From Heterodera schachtii (taxonomy: Eukaryota > Nematoda > Chromadorea > Rhabditida > Heteroderidae): a stretch of 64,000 bases of DNA. The notes below the pieces were generated by a model. The model was not told where the DNA came from, did not search any database, and worked only from the letters and a program-made list of their open reading frames with translations. The stretch's first letter is position 1, and each line of letters begins with the position of its first letter. Below are positions 40,579 to 52,897 of the stretch, in pieces. The stretch covers positions 432,552 through 496,551 of the forward strand of contig SIJG01000011.1 in the NCBI GenBank assembly GCA_023374025.1, written 5' to 3'. The position numbers and the translations under genes were made by a program.

Positions 40579-43393
40579 ATGGACAAATTGGCTGATCGGA
40601 TGAAGCGTTTGTTGAGCACGGGTGTTGATGCAGATGTGCACTTTTTGGTTGGACAAGGCGATGAGAAAGAGGCGAGCGAGTTTTATTTAAATAACATTTT
40701 AATTTATGAATTTTGCCTTTTTTATAATTTATTAATAATAATAATTTTAGTTAATTAAAGTCTTTTTTCCATTTTTAAAGTTAATTCTTTTAAATTTCAA
40801 GCTTCTGCCAGCGCATAAACCAATTTTGAGAGTTGCTTCCGATGTGTTCGATGCAATGTTCCGATATGACGAGAAGTTTCCCGTTTCAGTAACTCAAAAC
40901 CCCGACGATGAAAAGGGTTCGAAATTTAAATTTAAAAAAAAAATTAGCCCTCCCAAAAGAGAGAAACATCCCCGTGGAGATTCCGGATGTGGATGTTGAA
41001 GCATTCAAAACGATGTTGAGCTTCATTTATGCCGATGATTTGAGCGGATTGAACGGAAACAATGCCATCGATGTGCTTTATGCCGGTCGAAAAATAATAT
41101 TTTTATTTTATGCAAATTTATAATTTTAGCCAAGAAATACAATTTGCCACCGCTGGTCGAAGCATGTGTGAAAATTCCCATAAAAGAGTTGAGCAACGTT
41201 TTCATCGCTTTTTCCAAAGCTCGTCTTCTCGAAGAAAAAGTAATTTAAATTTATTATATTTCTTTAAATAATTGTGTAAAATATTTAAAACATTTAATTT
41301 TTAATAATTTATCATTTTTTATGACTTTGCCGGCCGTTGTTTGGCTTACATTGATCAGAATGTCTTGGCTTTAATCAGATCGGATGAATTTTTGCAAATT
41401 GATCAACAATTATTGTGCGAAATTATGGGCCGTAATCAATTGGTTATCAGCGAAGAATATTGGATTTGGTTTTATGTAATTTAGGGCACCTAATTATTTA
41501 TTTAAATGTCTCAATAATTAATTTGTCAGGCACTGTTATGGGCCAATGAACAATGTATGCTAAAAGGCCTGGAATGTTCTCCGGAAAATAAGCGGCAAAT
41601 GCTTGGCCCGGCACTGTTCAAAATTCGGTTTCCGATCATTCAGAAATATTTTATGGAATATATTGGTAAGCTATTTGTTTTTTTATAGTTAGTTAAATAG
41701 AAATAGAGGATGGTTTCAACCTTTTTTTCCTAAGAGGAAGTTGTTATGAATTTCCCTACTATAACTTCAAACTAGGGTTAAGCCCCGACCCAAAAAGTCC
41801 AGAACAAAAAAGTCTTAAAAACTCATTTAAAGATACTTCCATGTTATTTCAAGTGCAATTTACGACTTTCGTAATTCCCCGAAACATGTCGGGGTTTAAC
41901 CCTACTTCAAACACAGTTTATCGTTTTCATTTTTGCTAGAGTCCAGAATTTTTCAAAAAGTCAGGCATAAAATGAAAAAAGGGGGCGGGGGGGGGGGGGG
42001 GGGGTAGAAAACACTAAAATGCGACAGGCCGAGAGGGAATTTTTTATTTTAACAGTTTCGTCCGGCGTTTTGACCAGTGATGAGTTGGTCAGTGTGCTGC
42101 TTTACCATTCGTCCGCTGCTTTGTCGACCCTTTGTCCCTTGCTGTTTCCCGTCCATGAACGATCCGCCAAATCCACGGGAAAACTGTCGTTGAAAATTGA
42201 AAAATTTTCCGAATTTGCACGGCAGAAGGAATTTAGCCGAAAATACAGTGATGCCATTTACATTGATGGATTCCAATGGAAAATCTTTGCACAACTTCAA
42301 TCAAAATTTGGCACCAAATACTTGGGATTTTTCATCCAATGCAACGCAGACGATTATGGTGGGTAGTGGAAGAGCAAATGAAACATATAATTTTCTTATT
42401 TATATATAAATAAAAATATAAAATTTTTTTATGATTTTTCCTGAATTTAAAAAATTTTAATGGAAAATGCAAAAAGTTTTTTAAAATTCAAAGTTGTCAA
42501 AAAAAATAATAACTATAAGTCAAATTTCTTTACAAATATTTAGAGGTTCATAAAATATTTTAGTAAAATTTTTTATTTTTAACTTTTTTAGTAAATTTCT
42601 CGAATATTTTTATATAAATTTCTTTGTGATTGATATTTTGGAGAAAAAAATTTATTTATTTTGATGTTAAGGATCGGATTGGAGCTGTACTTGTTCTGCA
42701 ACTATAAGTGTTGTTCCACAAAATGAGGAAAAGGAAGATTTCAATGACAGCAGCAAAACATTTGATCAATCATTTTGCTCCAAAAAAGAGAACCGCTGGG
42801 GTTTCTCCGAGTTTATGGCAATTGAGGTGAATGGAAGGGGCAGGCACTTAAGCCGAACCCAGAAAAGTTTTGTATGGGTAAATTATAAGAAATATTTCTC
42901 TACGTTCCAACTTTTTTTTTCAATTTAATTTCAACAATTTTTATTTATCGTGCTAGAAACAAAAATCATTTTAGCATATTTTTCGCTCAAAATGAGTTTT
43001 TTGAGTTATTGGATCCTTTTTTAAATTTAAAGTGAATTTAAACGTCCAGAAGTGCTGATCGACGCTGCTGAGGCAAAAAATATGGGCGAGAGGCTAATGG
43101 ATCATTTTCTTGAGAGGGGGGGGGGGGGGGGGGTCTAAATCCCATAGTCGACGACCTTTTGCTATTTGTAAAATTTACAGAAGTTGATGCACCCTGGCGC
43201 TGATTGGTACAACAAAGAAGAGGATACAGTGACTTTGTCTGCCCATCTGACTACTGTAGGACTTCATGACTATGATTTTTATGAGGACTATGATCATTAT
43301 GATGAAGATGACTATGATGAAGATGATTATGATGAAGATCATTATGAAGAAGATGATTATGATGAAGATCATTATGATGAAGATGATGAATGA
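40579..43393 (+). CDS. BTB-BACK-MATH protein, nine exons
   Basis: Exons 40579-40671, 40802-40916, 40948-41085, 41130-41239, 41323-41475, 41530-41665, 42056-42358, 42672-42826 and 43181-43393 join in phase to 471 aa. The BTB domain is at ~15-135 (DADVHFLVGQ, LLPAHKPILRVASDVFDAMF), BACK at ~152-245, and MATH at ~285-430 (KIEKFSEFARQKE, IYIDGFQWKIFAQ, SDWSCTCSATI). The C-terminus is an Asp/Tyr/Glu/His repeat (DYDEDDYDED). Such proteins are Cullin-3 substrate adaptors. Intron 1 has a GC donor (GAG|GCGAGC). Intron 4 lacks an AG just before exon 5 (TTTTTTAT|GAC), as in the paralogue at 56021, so splicing there is uncertain and the gene may be damaged. Confidence 0.7.
41774..41903. mobile_element. 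short MITE related to 3892-4165
   Basis: 130 bp in intron 6 of the BTB gene. Its ends are AGGGTTAAGCCCCGA and, inverted, AGGGTTAAACCCCGA. It is flanked by ACTTCAAACT and ACTTCAAACA (9 of 10 bases identical). The interior matches the right part of 3892-4165, while the two termini have changed in concert relative to that copy. Confidence 0.7.
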
Positions 43394-44900
43394 AAATACA
43401 AATGCTCAGAGTGCACGGCACAATGAAGTTATTGAAGAAAATTTCTGTTAATTTTTTCATAAAATTTTATGATTTGACATTTTTCTTGGGGTTTGTAATG
43501 ACAAATTAAACAAGCTGCATCACATGTAAAGTTCCCATCCCATCTAAGTCGAACAAGAAGTCGTAAAGTTAAATCCATCAAATTATATTTATTTTTGGAT
43601 TGCTCAAAATATAAAATCTTTATTAATTTAATGTACTCAACCTGGGTTAACCTTAAATGCAATTAAAATTAATTGGTGAATAATCAAATGAATTAATTTG
43701 AATTAAATTTTTTGAACTAAATTACTGCTTGTCATATTGAAATTTCACGGATTTGCAATTCAATTTTCCAAAAAATCCTACGATTTTATCAAAGTGTGCC
43801 CATTTTTGTCAATGAAGTTTAACAATCATGGGCAAAGTAAAATAATCAATTAAATATATTTTCTTTGGGAATTAACATTTCTGCTAAAACACGGATATCA
43901 TTGTATTTTTGTTCATAGTAATGAATTTTTTTTTATTCTTTTGCTTTTTGAATTAATTTCGTTATTTTCTTTTTTTTAAATATTGTGTGAAGTCTGAAAA
44001 ATTTCATTATACTAAATAATTGATGAAAAATCATAAACAAAGCACAGAAACCCCAAATATTTGTCGTTTGTTGTCTGAAATTTTGCGTTTGTCATTGAGT
44101 TCGATCACTAGGGCTGGGAATTATATGCACATAAAATCGTAAAATATGCGCATAAAATATGCACCAAAAATTGCGAAATAAGCACATAAAAGTGAAAAAT
44201 ATGCACATAAATTTTTCCAAATTGAGGGTGTAATATCTGAAAATTTCATCAAATTTTAGGAGAAAAAACATGATAAAGCCAAAATTTACTCATTTTTAGC
44301 GAAAAAACAATCCAAAAGCGAGATTTTGTTTTTTTGCTTATTTTTGACATATTGACCATTTTTTGAGAAAATTTAATTTATTTGAATTATTGCACGTTTT
44401 TAAATGAACTCTAAGGTGGTTTTTCAAGTTTGAGTCAAGATTTTCCGCCCTTTTTTCAGTCAAGTGTTTGATCAAGTGAATCAATCTCGGGCATATAAGT
44501 CAATTAAAATATCTTGATGTGTATGAAAGAGTCATATATTGAGGATAATAATTATACAAAAAGAAAAATAATAATTCCACTTAAACAAGCAAAAATTTAA
44601 ATTTTACAAAATTTATCACTTTGAGTCAAGACTTTTTTCCACCACTGTATCACATTCCTTCCAGCAGTTGAAATATTACATTTTGGCACTTCCGGTGTGT
44701 TCCTCAACAGCTCAGACCACGTGGCCCACTCACACTTTTAAAATTTTAATTGGCATTTTTGCAAAGCAATCAAATATTGTTGTGTGAATTTTGGAATGTG
44801 ACGAATTGCAAAACTGTGAAGAAATGTTAATTTGCAAAGAATTATTTTTTCTACAAATAAGAAAGTTCTAATGCCTAATTAGTTATTTCGCATTAATTAA
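43394..44900. other. intergenic, no gene seen
   Basis: A+T-rich. At about 44108-44190 it holds the end of an element (AGGGCTGGGAATTATATGCA) related to the one at 58825-59352. Confidence 0.45.
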
Positions 44901-44901
44901 G

Positions 44902-45310
44902 GAACTCCGTTGGGTCGTTGCGATGTGCCGTTAAAAAGGCATTGAATGCTCGGCAAAGAATCGCCGTGCCATGCTCGGTCGGGCACAGTTCAAAATTCGG
45001 CTTCTATAAAAAACGAATGCCCTTTTGATATGTTTAGAATGATTTTTTGTTTATTTTTCATGTTTTAAAATCCACTTTTACAGTTCCATTCGGTGTTTAT
45101 CGCCGTTTTTCGGAAAAGGCGCACAATGTAACTGTTGCTTAATGCTAATTGATAGCTGTTTCAATTACCATTAAGATTTGGAATGGCTCTGCTACATTCG
45201 TTCGGCAACTTTTTCGAATTGTCTCGCAAAAAAATTGGGAGAAGAATTCCACTGGGACATTTTGTGACCGTGTCAAATGCGGGAATTACACTCCGGGCGG
45301 CTTAATTAAA
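44902..45310 (+). pseudogene. BACK and MATH relic of a BTB-family gene
   Basis: 44902-45007 still encodes a recognisable BACK end (KGIECSAKNRRAMLGRAQFK) interrupted by a stop. 45175-45290 resembles a MATH exon (YIRSATF, then frameshifts) of the gene at 46599-49532. The tail CGGGAATTACACTCCGGGCG resembles DNA next to the unrecognised gene at 61920. It is a decayed copy with no usable frame. Confidence 0.6.
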
Positions 45311-46598
45311 GGGCTTTAACGTTTTTGTTGAAAAAATTGTTTTTACTTGCAAAAATATTGCACAACATTAGCATTCATGATGAAAATTTTAATCTAAATA
45401 ACATTTACATTAGTGCAATTTCCGAGGCCCCGAAAAAATTTCGAAAAATTTTATCTTTGTATTTTAGTGCAGTCTATTATTGTTAAACCTTCAAAAATAC
45501 AAAAATTTTTTGAGAATTTGAGGTCGACGGCGAGGAAATATTAAGAGTTTTTGGCGGCTTTCACGACAGATTTGGGTCAAATTTCAATTTTGTGAATATT
45601 TTGGTTGATTTTTACAAATAACAATTAGGTTTCGGTTAACTTTCAATAAATTTACAGATTGAGAAGCTTAGGGCAATCTCCCCAAATATGGTAATGGTAA
45701 TTTTGTCAGAAAATAGAATGTTTTTGTTGTCCACTTCTTCCCACCTCGCGCCGTATTTTTTCCACATTTTTCATCCTTTGACACGGAAATTTTTTGCTCA
45801 ATTCGATGGTAAACAAACAAACACTTTTTAATAAAATTTGGAAAATTTTTTGTGCTATCGAATAGATTATTACGAAATTTCAGCTCGAAGTTGGAAAATC
45901 TCTTTTTGAGATTTTAAATACATTTCAAATCAGAAACGACTACAAATTTCAAAAATTTTGTTCGAAATTCAATGCCGAAAAATTGAATTTTGCGCCACAA
46001 TCCCGCTCCATTACCTGAATTTTTCTTTTAAATCGCAACCCTCATTTAATTTTTAGGGGTATTTAAAAAAATTTTCAAGCCAAGACTATCGGAAAGATCC
46101 CATGCTAAGTTTAAAATATACAAATGTGGTAAATTTAAGTTTTTGTTATGCTCCTCTTTCCCTCCCCCCTCCTCCCCCGTATTTTTTTTCGCATTTTTTC
46201 ATTCATTTTTGCCTGCTAAAAATTTGTCCAAATCAATAATAAACAAATACATATTATTTTTCAACGAAATCTGCTCGGTTATTTCACGGTGAATAGGTTA
46301 AAATGTCAAAATCCCCCCCCCCCAAAAAAAATTAATGGGAAATAACGAATAGATAATTCAAATATGAAATTCACATATCCCCAGTTCATTGTAATATTTA
46401 ATTCATTTTTTTTTGATCCAATAATTTAAATTCAGTTTGGTCCTCTGACTAAAAAGTTTTTGATTGAAATTCAGACTCTACTAAAGCAAATCCAACATTT
46501 AATTCCCATAAATCAGTTTAGTAAAAATCAGTAAAAAAAATGAATAATAAATAGATCAATATAATAAACCAATGAAAGAGATCAGTCATATTGGGTAT
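45311..46598. other. intergenic, no gene seen
   Basis: A+T-rich with two short pyrimidine-rich stretches near 45740 and 46160 that resemble each other (CACCTCGCGCCGTATTTTTT versus CCCGTATTTTTTTTCGCA). No gene supported. Confidence 0.4.
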
Positions 46599-47874
46599 TT
46601 ATGATTTCCCCCCTTTTTTTGCTTCTTTCACTGTGATATCAATGGCCAATTTCACTTTGTTTTCGCTTTGGTCATAAAAGCCTTTCTCCGGGTCCATCAG
46701 TTGCTTAATTGGCCATAATTGATTCAATTAAGTAAATGTTTAATTGAGACTCACTGAAAATGAAATAAAATTGTATCCCCAGCTGTTCATTTTGTAGTCA
46801 AAAACATGGTCATCGAATTCTCTTTTGAAATCCGACACGCCGCTCTTTTGTGAAACAATTCGAATGATTGCTGAACATTTGCAATTCCAATTTTCGTCTT
46901 AATGGTAATTAATTGCAATTATTATTAGTTCTTAATTACTTTTAATTAACAGTTAATTTTTACCTTCTTTTGGAGCATCGCACAAAAGGAAAATTCCCAA
47001 CCATTTTTCATTATTGTCAGTGCTTTCATTTTTTTTTGATTTGTGCCCATATTTTCCATGGCATTCCATTGACATGCACAGTTTCGCTTTTACGTTCACT
47101 CCTAAAGACTTCTCGCGCAAATTCCGACACTTTTTCAATTTCCATCGAAATTGTTCCATTTGATTTATTGGGATCGGAAATGAATTTCTCCGTTTTGCTT
47201 TCTTTTACTATTACATCAATAATCAATGTCACTTTGTCCTCTTCTCTATTGTAAAAACCATTGATCGGGTTCATCAATTTCTTAATTAGCCGTAATTATG
47301 CAAATTAAGGTAATAATAATTTCGATTGGGACACACCGCAAAGGAAATGAAATTATTAAATCCCCAGTTTGTTGATTTATTGTTAAAAACACAGTCACAA
47401 ATAGTCCCAATAGAATTCTCCGCACCATTTTTTTGCAATACAATTCGAAAAGTGGCCGAACGAACGCAGCAGCGCCAATTCAAATCTTAATGATAATTAA
47501 TCATGCTTGTTAACTGGACTAATTAACATTTAATTTGCACCTTCTTTTGGACCATCGTACAAAAGGTAAATGGCCAACCATTTCTCATTATTTTCAGTGC
47601 TTTCCATTTTCGTTTTTATTTGTGCCAATATTTTCCATGGCATTCCATTTATATACACTTTTTCGCTGTGCCGACTGTTCCCAACCGCCTCTCGAGCAAA
47701 TTCGGACACATTTTCAATGTCGATCATAATTTTGCTATTTGTCCGATCAGAAATACGTCCATTAGTCGGAAATTGCATTGGAAAAAATCCATTGGAAATC
47801 CTACGACGATTTGGGAGGGAATGGAACTGATAAACGGCGATTACTTTCATCTTTTGATAATACATCAGTTGGAA

Positions 47875-48772
47875 GTAGAGTGCGACGGGACCGGGCCGGG
47901 AATTACCGGTCATCCGAGGTCCCGGTCCCGGTAGGGCAACCGGGAACCGGGAAAAACAAGCACTGGTAAGAATGGGGGTCTGAGTGAAAAATTAGTGATG
48001 AAAATTGGAGTCAAAGGAAAAAATATAAAAAAAATGATTAAAAATATTCTTTAAGAGTGTTGCAACCAATTGTGCAAATGGCCTAGTGGCTAGTCCCCGT
48101 GACTTTTGTCTTCTTCTTTCCCCTGGTTCAATCCCTCTACGGAAATTTAAATATTTTGAATTTTCTTTTTGCATACTCATGATTTCCCTTCGACAAAATA
48201 TGATTTCTCATATTTTTTTTTGTTTATATTATTATTTTTTAAAGAATACGTACAAATTGAGCTTAATAAATCCAAAAACTTGCCTTTTTGTTGATAATCT
48301 GTTAACAAATTGCACTCAAATTTTCAAAATTTTCCCCGGCGGCGCCTATCGGCACCGCCGGTCTCCCCTTTTTCAACAAAAGTTTTTTGGAAAAAGCGCG
48401 CCGAAAAAAAATGATCAGAAAAGTAATATAAATTTCTAATAATATTCGATCATTTAGTCCAAAAATGATTATTTTTAAAAATAATTTAAATAAATTAGTT
48501 TGAAAATTTTCATTAATTTAATTGTGCTTTAACTTTTGGATTTTATTAAATAAAAAACAAAATAAAAATTTAATTTTATATTATTTTCAATTGAAATAAA
48601 TTAAAATTTGAATTTTTTAAAAATTTTTTGAATTTTTTTGAATTTTTAAAAAGTCCCGGTTGGTCCCGGTTTCCGGTCCCGAAAAAAAATTGAAGTCCCG
48701 GTCCCGGTCCCGACTTCCCGGCAAGTCCCGGTCCCGGTTTTGCTCAAAATTCCCGGTCCCGTCGCACTTCTA
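47875..48772. mobile_element. 898-bp hAT-like element inserted in a BTB exon
   Basis: Terminal inverted repeats TAGAGTGCGACGGGACCGGG and, on the other side inverted, TAGAAGTGCGACGGGACCGG. GTTGGAA is present immediately outside both ends (47868-47874 and 48773-48779). Both ends are dense in CCCGGT words. The A+T-rich interior contains a tRNA-like sequence (48077-48140) and a copy of the GC-hairpin repeat (about 48280-48400). It encodes no transposase. Confidence 0.8.
48077..48140 (+). repeat. tRNA-like sequence inside the 898-bp element
   Basis: GGCCTAGTGGCTAGTCCCCG (A-box-like) and CCTGGTTCAATCCC (B-box-like) are separated by about 28 bases. No paired acceptor stem is present. It is probably a SINE head carried by the element. 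Confidence 0.45.
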
Positions 48773-49532
48773 GTTGGAACTGTAAAAATGGAATAAAATT
48801 TAAAGAATTCATTTCTTTATAATTATTTTTTACTAATTTTTTCCAAAAAATCCTCTTGTGAAAAGCGAGGGAAGCGAATTTTGAAAAGTGCCGGGCCAAG
48901 CATTTGACGGCGATTCTCTGCTGAACATTCAATGCCATTTTCACGGCATTTTTCGTCGGCCCAACGGAGTGCCTTTATTAATGATTAATAAGAATTATTT
49001 AGACATTGTTTCTTATTTATAGTAAATTACAGCATTCCAAATTGAAATTTCTCCACTGATTTGCAATTGATCACTTTCGAAAATTTCGCACAGCAATTTT
49101 TGTTCAATTTGCAAAAATTCATCCGATTTGAGCAAATCGTCCGCATTTTTGTCAATGTAATCCAAACACCGTTGGACAAAATCCTATTATATAAAATTTT
49201 AAAAATAGATATAATTAATTAAATGCTTTTGTCCACCTTCAACAGATCATTAAATCGAGCGATTGAAAGCGCAGCGAAAACATTGGACAGTTGGGAAATG
49301 GGAAAATCGGCCAACGCTTTGATCAATCCGATGATATTGAATTTTAGGGCTAATTAAAAAAAAATGAATTAATTAAAATTATGAATTAATTATTCACCCG
49401 CATAAAAGATTTCGACTGCATTTTTCCCATTTAATTCGCTCAAATCGTTCGAATAAATGAAGCGCAACATCAATTTGAACGCTTCAACATCGACGTCAGG
49501 GAGCAGCACAGAGCCATCCTTTTCGGCAGAAG

Positions 49533-51113
49533 CTTAAAAGAATGAATTTTTTTTTCCTATATTTTTCAGCCAATTTGCCATTTGTTTTTCAATTTTTTAT
49601 TTTTGCTTATTACTTATTTGAAAAATTCTCTAGCATCCGACAATGCGAAAATTCACTGACAAAATCATTTTGCTATTTAAATTATATTGAAATCAAATTT
49701 ATTATTACTCTGATCAGTTTAAATTCAGCATCTGATGAATCGTTAGAAAGAGAGACATTAATTGTTTAATTTATTGCTAAAATAAAAAAAATGAATAAAT
49801 TTAATAATTTAGCTACTTTTTTGCTAAACGTTTGGACTTTTATTTAAATATTTTTGTACATTTTGGAAATTTTGGTGCATTTTCTGCTATATATTTCTGT
49901 CATTTTTTAAATGAATACATTCTTTTAATGTAATTTTTATAATACAAAAATCCAATTTATAATATAAAATATTTATAACTGTTGAAAAATGATTTTTTTT
50001 ACCATTTTAATTTGAAAAATATGAGTTTTTAAACACAAATAACCAAAAAATAAATTCAAAAAGAGTAATTACAGAAGAGTTAAATGAATAAATGAAGCTT
50101 TTTTGTCATCTGAAAGCAAAATTCACTTAAATAATATTTAATATTTATTAATATTTATGATGGTGGCGAGGGCATAAAATAAATCACGGCAAAACGAAGA
50201 CGCAAAAAAAACAAACAAAATGCAAAATCAGTGGAAAAAGAAATGTTGGAAAATGAAAAAAAAAATTAAATATTTTTATTTTTAAAAATTAATTCAATAA
50301 GATAATTGTAAATTTTTGTATAGGATTTTTCTGTCTCAAAAACAATTTGGTTTGAAATTATTATGATAAAATTTTAGATGCCTTTCGGAAAAATTTATTG
50401 GATTTTTAATGAAAGATAGTTTCTGTTTTGAGTATTTAATTTTTTTATATATCGCAATTTCATTTATTATCGCGTAAATTTTAATGTTTTTTGACTGCTC
50501 AAAAGTCCAATCTTTAGGGGGTGCATTTTCACCTCTCGCCTCTCCTCCAAAAAACGAGAGGCGAGATTTCCAAAAATGGCGAGAGGCGAGAGTTGTCCCA
50601 CTGCTGCTACCGATATATACTTTAAAAAACCTTCCAATTCCCAGCAAATGCATTTATCGAACAGAAATTTGAAATATTCATTTAAAAATAAGAAAATGGA
50701 AAATAAATAAAAAAAGAAGGAAAAGAAATGACATTTAAACAATCACATTAAAGCATCATTTGTAAATAAAAGCAGAAAATGCTGAGAGACCGAAAGAACA
50801 AATAATTACAAAATATTTCGTAGAATTAATATAAAATAATTTAATAAAAAATTATGAATGAATTTTAGGCGATAGACACATGGTGATAAATGCTGAAATT
50901 GCACAAAATTTTTAGTGTTTTTGTGTTTTTTGCTTTTTTTGGTTTTTTGTTTTGTTTTTTATTGTTTTTTGTTTTTTAGTTTTTTTTTTTTAATTTTTGT
51001 ACTAATTGCCCATTGTAAGAATTTGCGTTGGTAGGGACCGGTGCCCTCCATACCCTAATCAATTCTAGTAAGAATTGTCAGCATTCCCAAATTTTCCCCA
51101 GATGCTCCTCTCA
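49533..51113. other. intergenic; contains a ~500-bp direct repeat
   Basis: No gene seen, and the missing 5' exons of the BTB pseudogene are not found here. 50229-50730 is repeated in direct orientation at 53956-54455. Within it, CACCTCTCGCCTCTC and GAGAGGCGAG words form a fold-back near 50530-50600. Confidence 0.55.
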
Positions 51114-51404
51114 TTAGCCCATGAATATGCCCTTTATTAGTGAGTCATTAGTGAGACAATTTACGTGCATACGACTAAAGAGCATACAAAGATAAATATG
51201 AATAAAGTGGAACAATAAGTGTGTTGGTGTGGAGTAGACAAACAACTGACGGCCGGCGTGAAGATAATGCAAATTAAACACAGCGAGAAATGCAGCGAGA
51301 TAAAAAGGAAAACACTTTTTTATGACAGCAATTCGACTGGATTTGCGATGATTGTTCAGCAGGGGATTGCGTAGGTCATTATCATTATCATTATTATTGT
51401 CCAT
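51114..51404 (-). CDS. possible small membrane protein exon
   Basis: A 96-codon frame starting with an Asn/Asp run (MDNNNDNDNDLRNPLLNN), then basic residues and a hydrophobic segment (PFYLAAFLAVFNLHYL). The composition is protein-like, but there is no family match and no paralogue in the window. The C-terminal half may be intron read-through. Confidence 0.25.
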   Translation of the reverse strand: MDNNNDNDNDLRNPLLNNHRKSSRIAVIKKCFPFYLAAFLAVFNLHYLHAGRQLFVYSTPTHLLFHFIHIYLCMLFSRMHVNCLTNDSLIKGIFMG

Positions 51405-51608
51405 GCGCTTTTGCCTTCTATTTTTGGTGGTGATTTTGAGTGTTGGAAGAATGGAGCAATTGTTTCTTAATTATTAAACAATTTTCAGCAATTATATAAA
51501 ATAACATTCGAATATTTTTTGGAAATGCCTGATTTTTACAATTATTATTGAAACTTTTTTAGCTTGTTTGTAATTTTTCATGCAGAAATTAATAGTCTTA
51601 CTAATTAA

Positions 51609-52897
51609 TTAATTACCTTTAGATAATTTTTCAAATACCACAAATCCTTTGGTTGAAAGTTTCATAAATTTTTTTAAATTTTCTTTGTTTTCTTCGTTAA
51701 GAAATGAAATTTCTTCAATCTTTTCGTCAATTAGCTTATTGTCAACAATTGGTTTTGGTATTTCAATTTTTGAGACAATTTCCAAAACATTTTCCGCTGC
51801 TTTTTCCATGCTTTCTCCATTTTCCAATTGTTCACAGCATTTTTCGCGCAATTTTTGATGATTTTTTGGTGTTTCTTTCAAAATTTCCATTACACAAAAT
51901 GGCAATAGAAAATTTTGTTATTTCATTATCCAAATTATCATCAAATTTTCCCTGTTTCACCTGGCCAAACAAAGCCTGACCAAAATCTGTCAACTGATGA
52001 GCCAATTTGAGCGAATCTAAAGAAAATTTTTTTGACAAAAATAAAAATAATTAAATTCCAAATTTGAACCCTCGGAATGGAATTAGGATCTCAATTTTAG
52101 GACTAAAATAACTCAAAAAATTATAGAACTTTCGACCCATGTTTTTTTAATTATTTGTTATAAAAAGCCATCATTTTTTATTTGAATTCGCATTAAATTT
52201 GTAACATTTTGTTTTCTTCGTTAAGAAATGAAATTTCTTCAATCTTTTCGTCAATTAGCTTATTGTCAACAATTGGTTTTGGTATTTCAATTTTTGAGAC
52301 AATTTCCTTAACATTTTCCGCTGCTTTTTCCATGCTTTCTCCATTTTCCAATTGTTCACAGCATTTTTCGCGCAATTTTTGATGATTTTTTGGTGTTTGA
52401 CTTTTAAAATTTCCATTACATAAAATGGCAATGGTAAATTTTGTAAGCTTTTGATTAACCAAATTATCATCAAATTTTCCCTGCTTTATCAGGTCAAACA
52501 TAATTACTTCTCCAAAATCCGTCAACTGATGAGCCAATTTGAGCGAAACTAAAAAAAGATTTTGACCCAAAAATAAAAATATTTGAAATTCAATATTCGG
52601 AATTAGGTTCTAAAATAATAGAACTAAAAAACTGTCAAAATAATTATGGGAATTTTGACCCATTTTTTTTTTATTAATTATTTTCTTTTTACGTCTATCA
52701 TTTTTATTAGAATTCGCATTAAATTTGTAACATTTTAAATTGAAATTTCTTATTTATTCTTTAATTTTTTTCTCAGCTTAAACATTTACCTTTTTTTTAG
52801 GAATTTCCTGTGCGTTTTGAACGGTTATTTTTAATAAAATCATAAGCAATAAAAAATGAATTGTTTTTTGTTTGGAAATGTTGGAGAAAAAAGTCAT
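51609..52897 (-). pseudogene. small secreted protein (family T) with internal tandem duplication
   Basis: Exon 1 (52897-52790) encodes a signal peptide (FLLLMILLKITVQNAQ). The main exon occurs twice: copy A about 52552-52206 and copy B about 52020-51609. They share SLKLAHQLTDFG, CCEQLENGESMEKAAENV and EIPKPIVDNKLIDEKIEE. Copy A ends abruptly at the duplication join (ENK then MLQI and a stop). Copy B has a two-base deletion shifting the frame after LCNGNF. Exon 1 ends in phase 0, while copy A needs phase 1. The repeat offset is 526 bp (GTAACATTTT at 52201 and 52727). The gene is probably non-functional, unless only part of copy B is used. Confidence 0.6.

Larger units (their letters stand above)
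46599..49532 (-). pseudogene. BTB-BACK-MATH-MATH gene, disrupted
   Basis: Exons, 5' to 3': 49532-49398 (second half of BTB), 49349-49237, 49183-49031 and 48972-48834 (BACK), MATH-1 start (7 bp at 48779-48773, then 47874-47541), 47485-47337, 47280-46964 (MATH-1 end plus MATH-2 start), 46897-46755 and 46703-46599. Four defects are visible. The first BTB exons are missing. An 898-bp element sits 7 bp inside the first MATH exon. One extra A lies near 47855. An extra A in a poly-A run near 47033 stops the second MATH domain. Residues such as INGMPWKILAQIKTK and VNGMPWKIWAQ show the tandem MATH duplication. The parent gene was a Cullin-3 adaptor type. Confidence 0.75.

Noticed and set aside
49542..49769. 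Plus-strand ORF taken for a membrane protein
   Set aside because: Hydrophobicity comes from T-rich intergenic DNA; it lies opposite the end of the BTB pseudogene and has no family.
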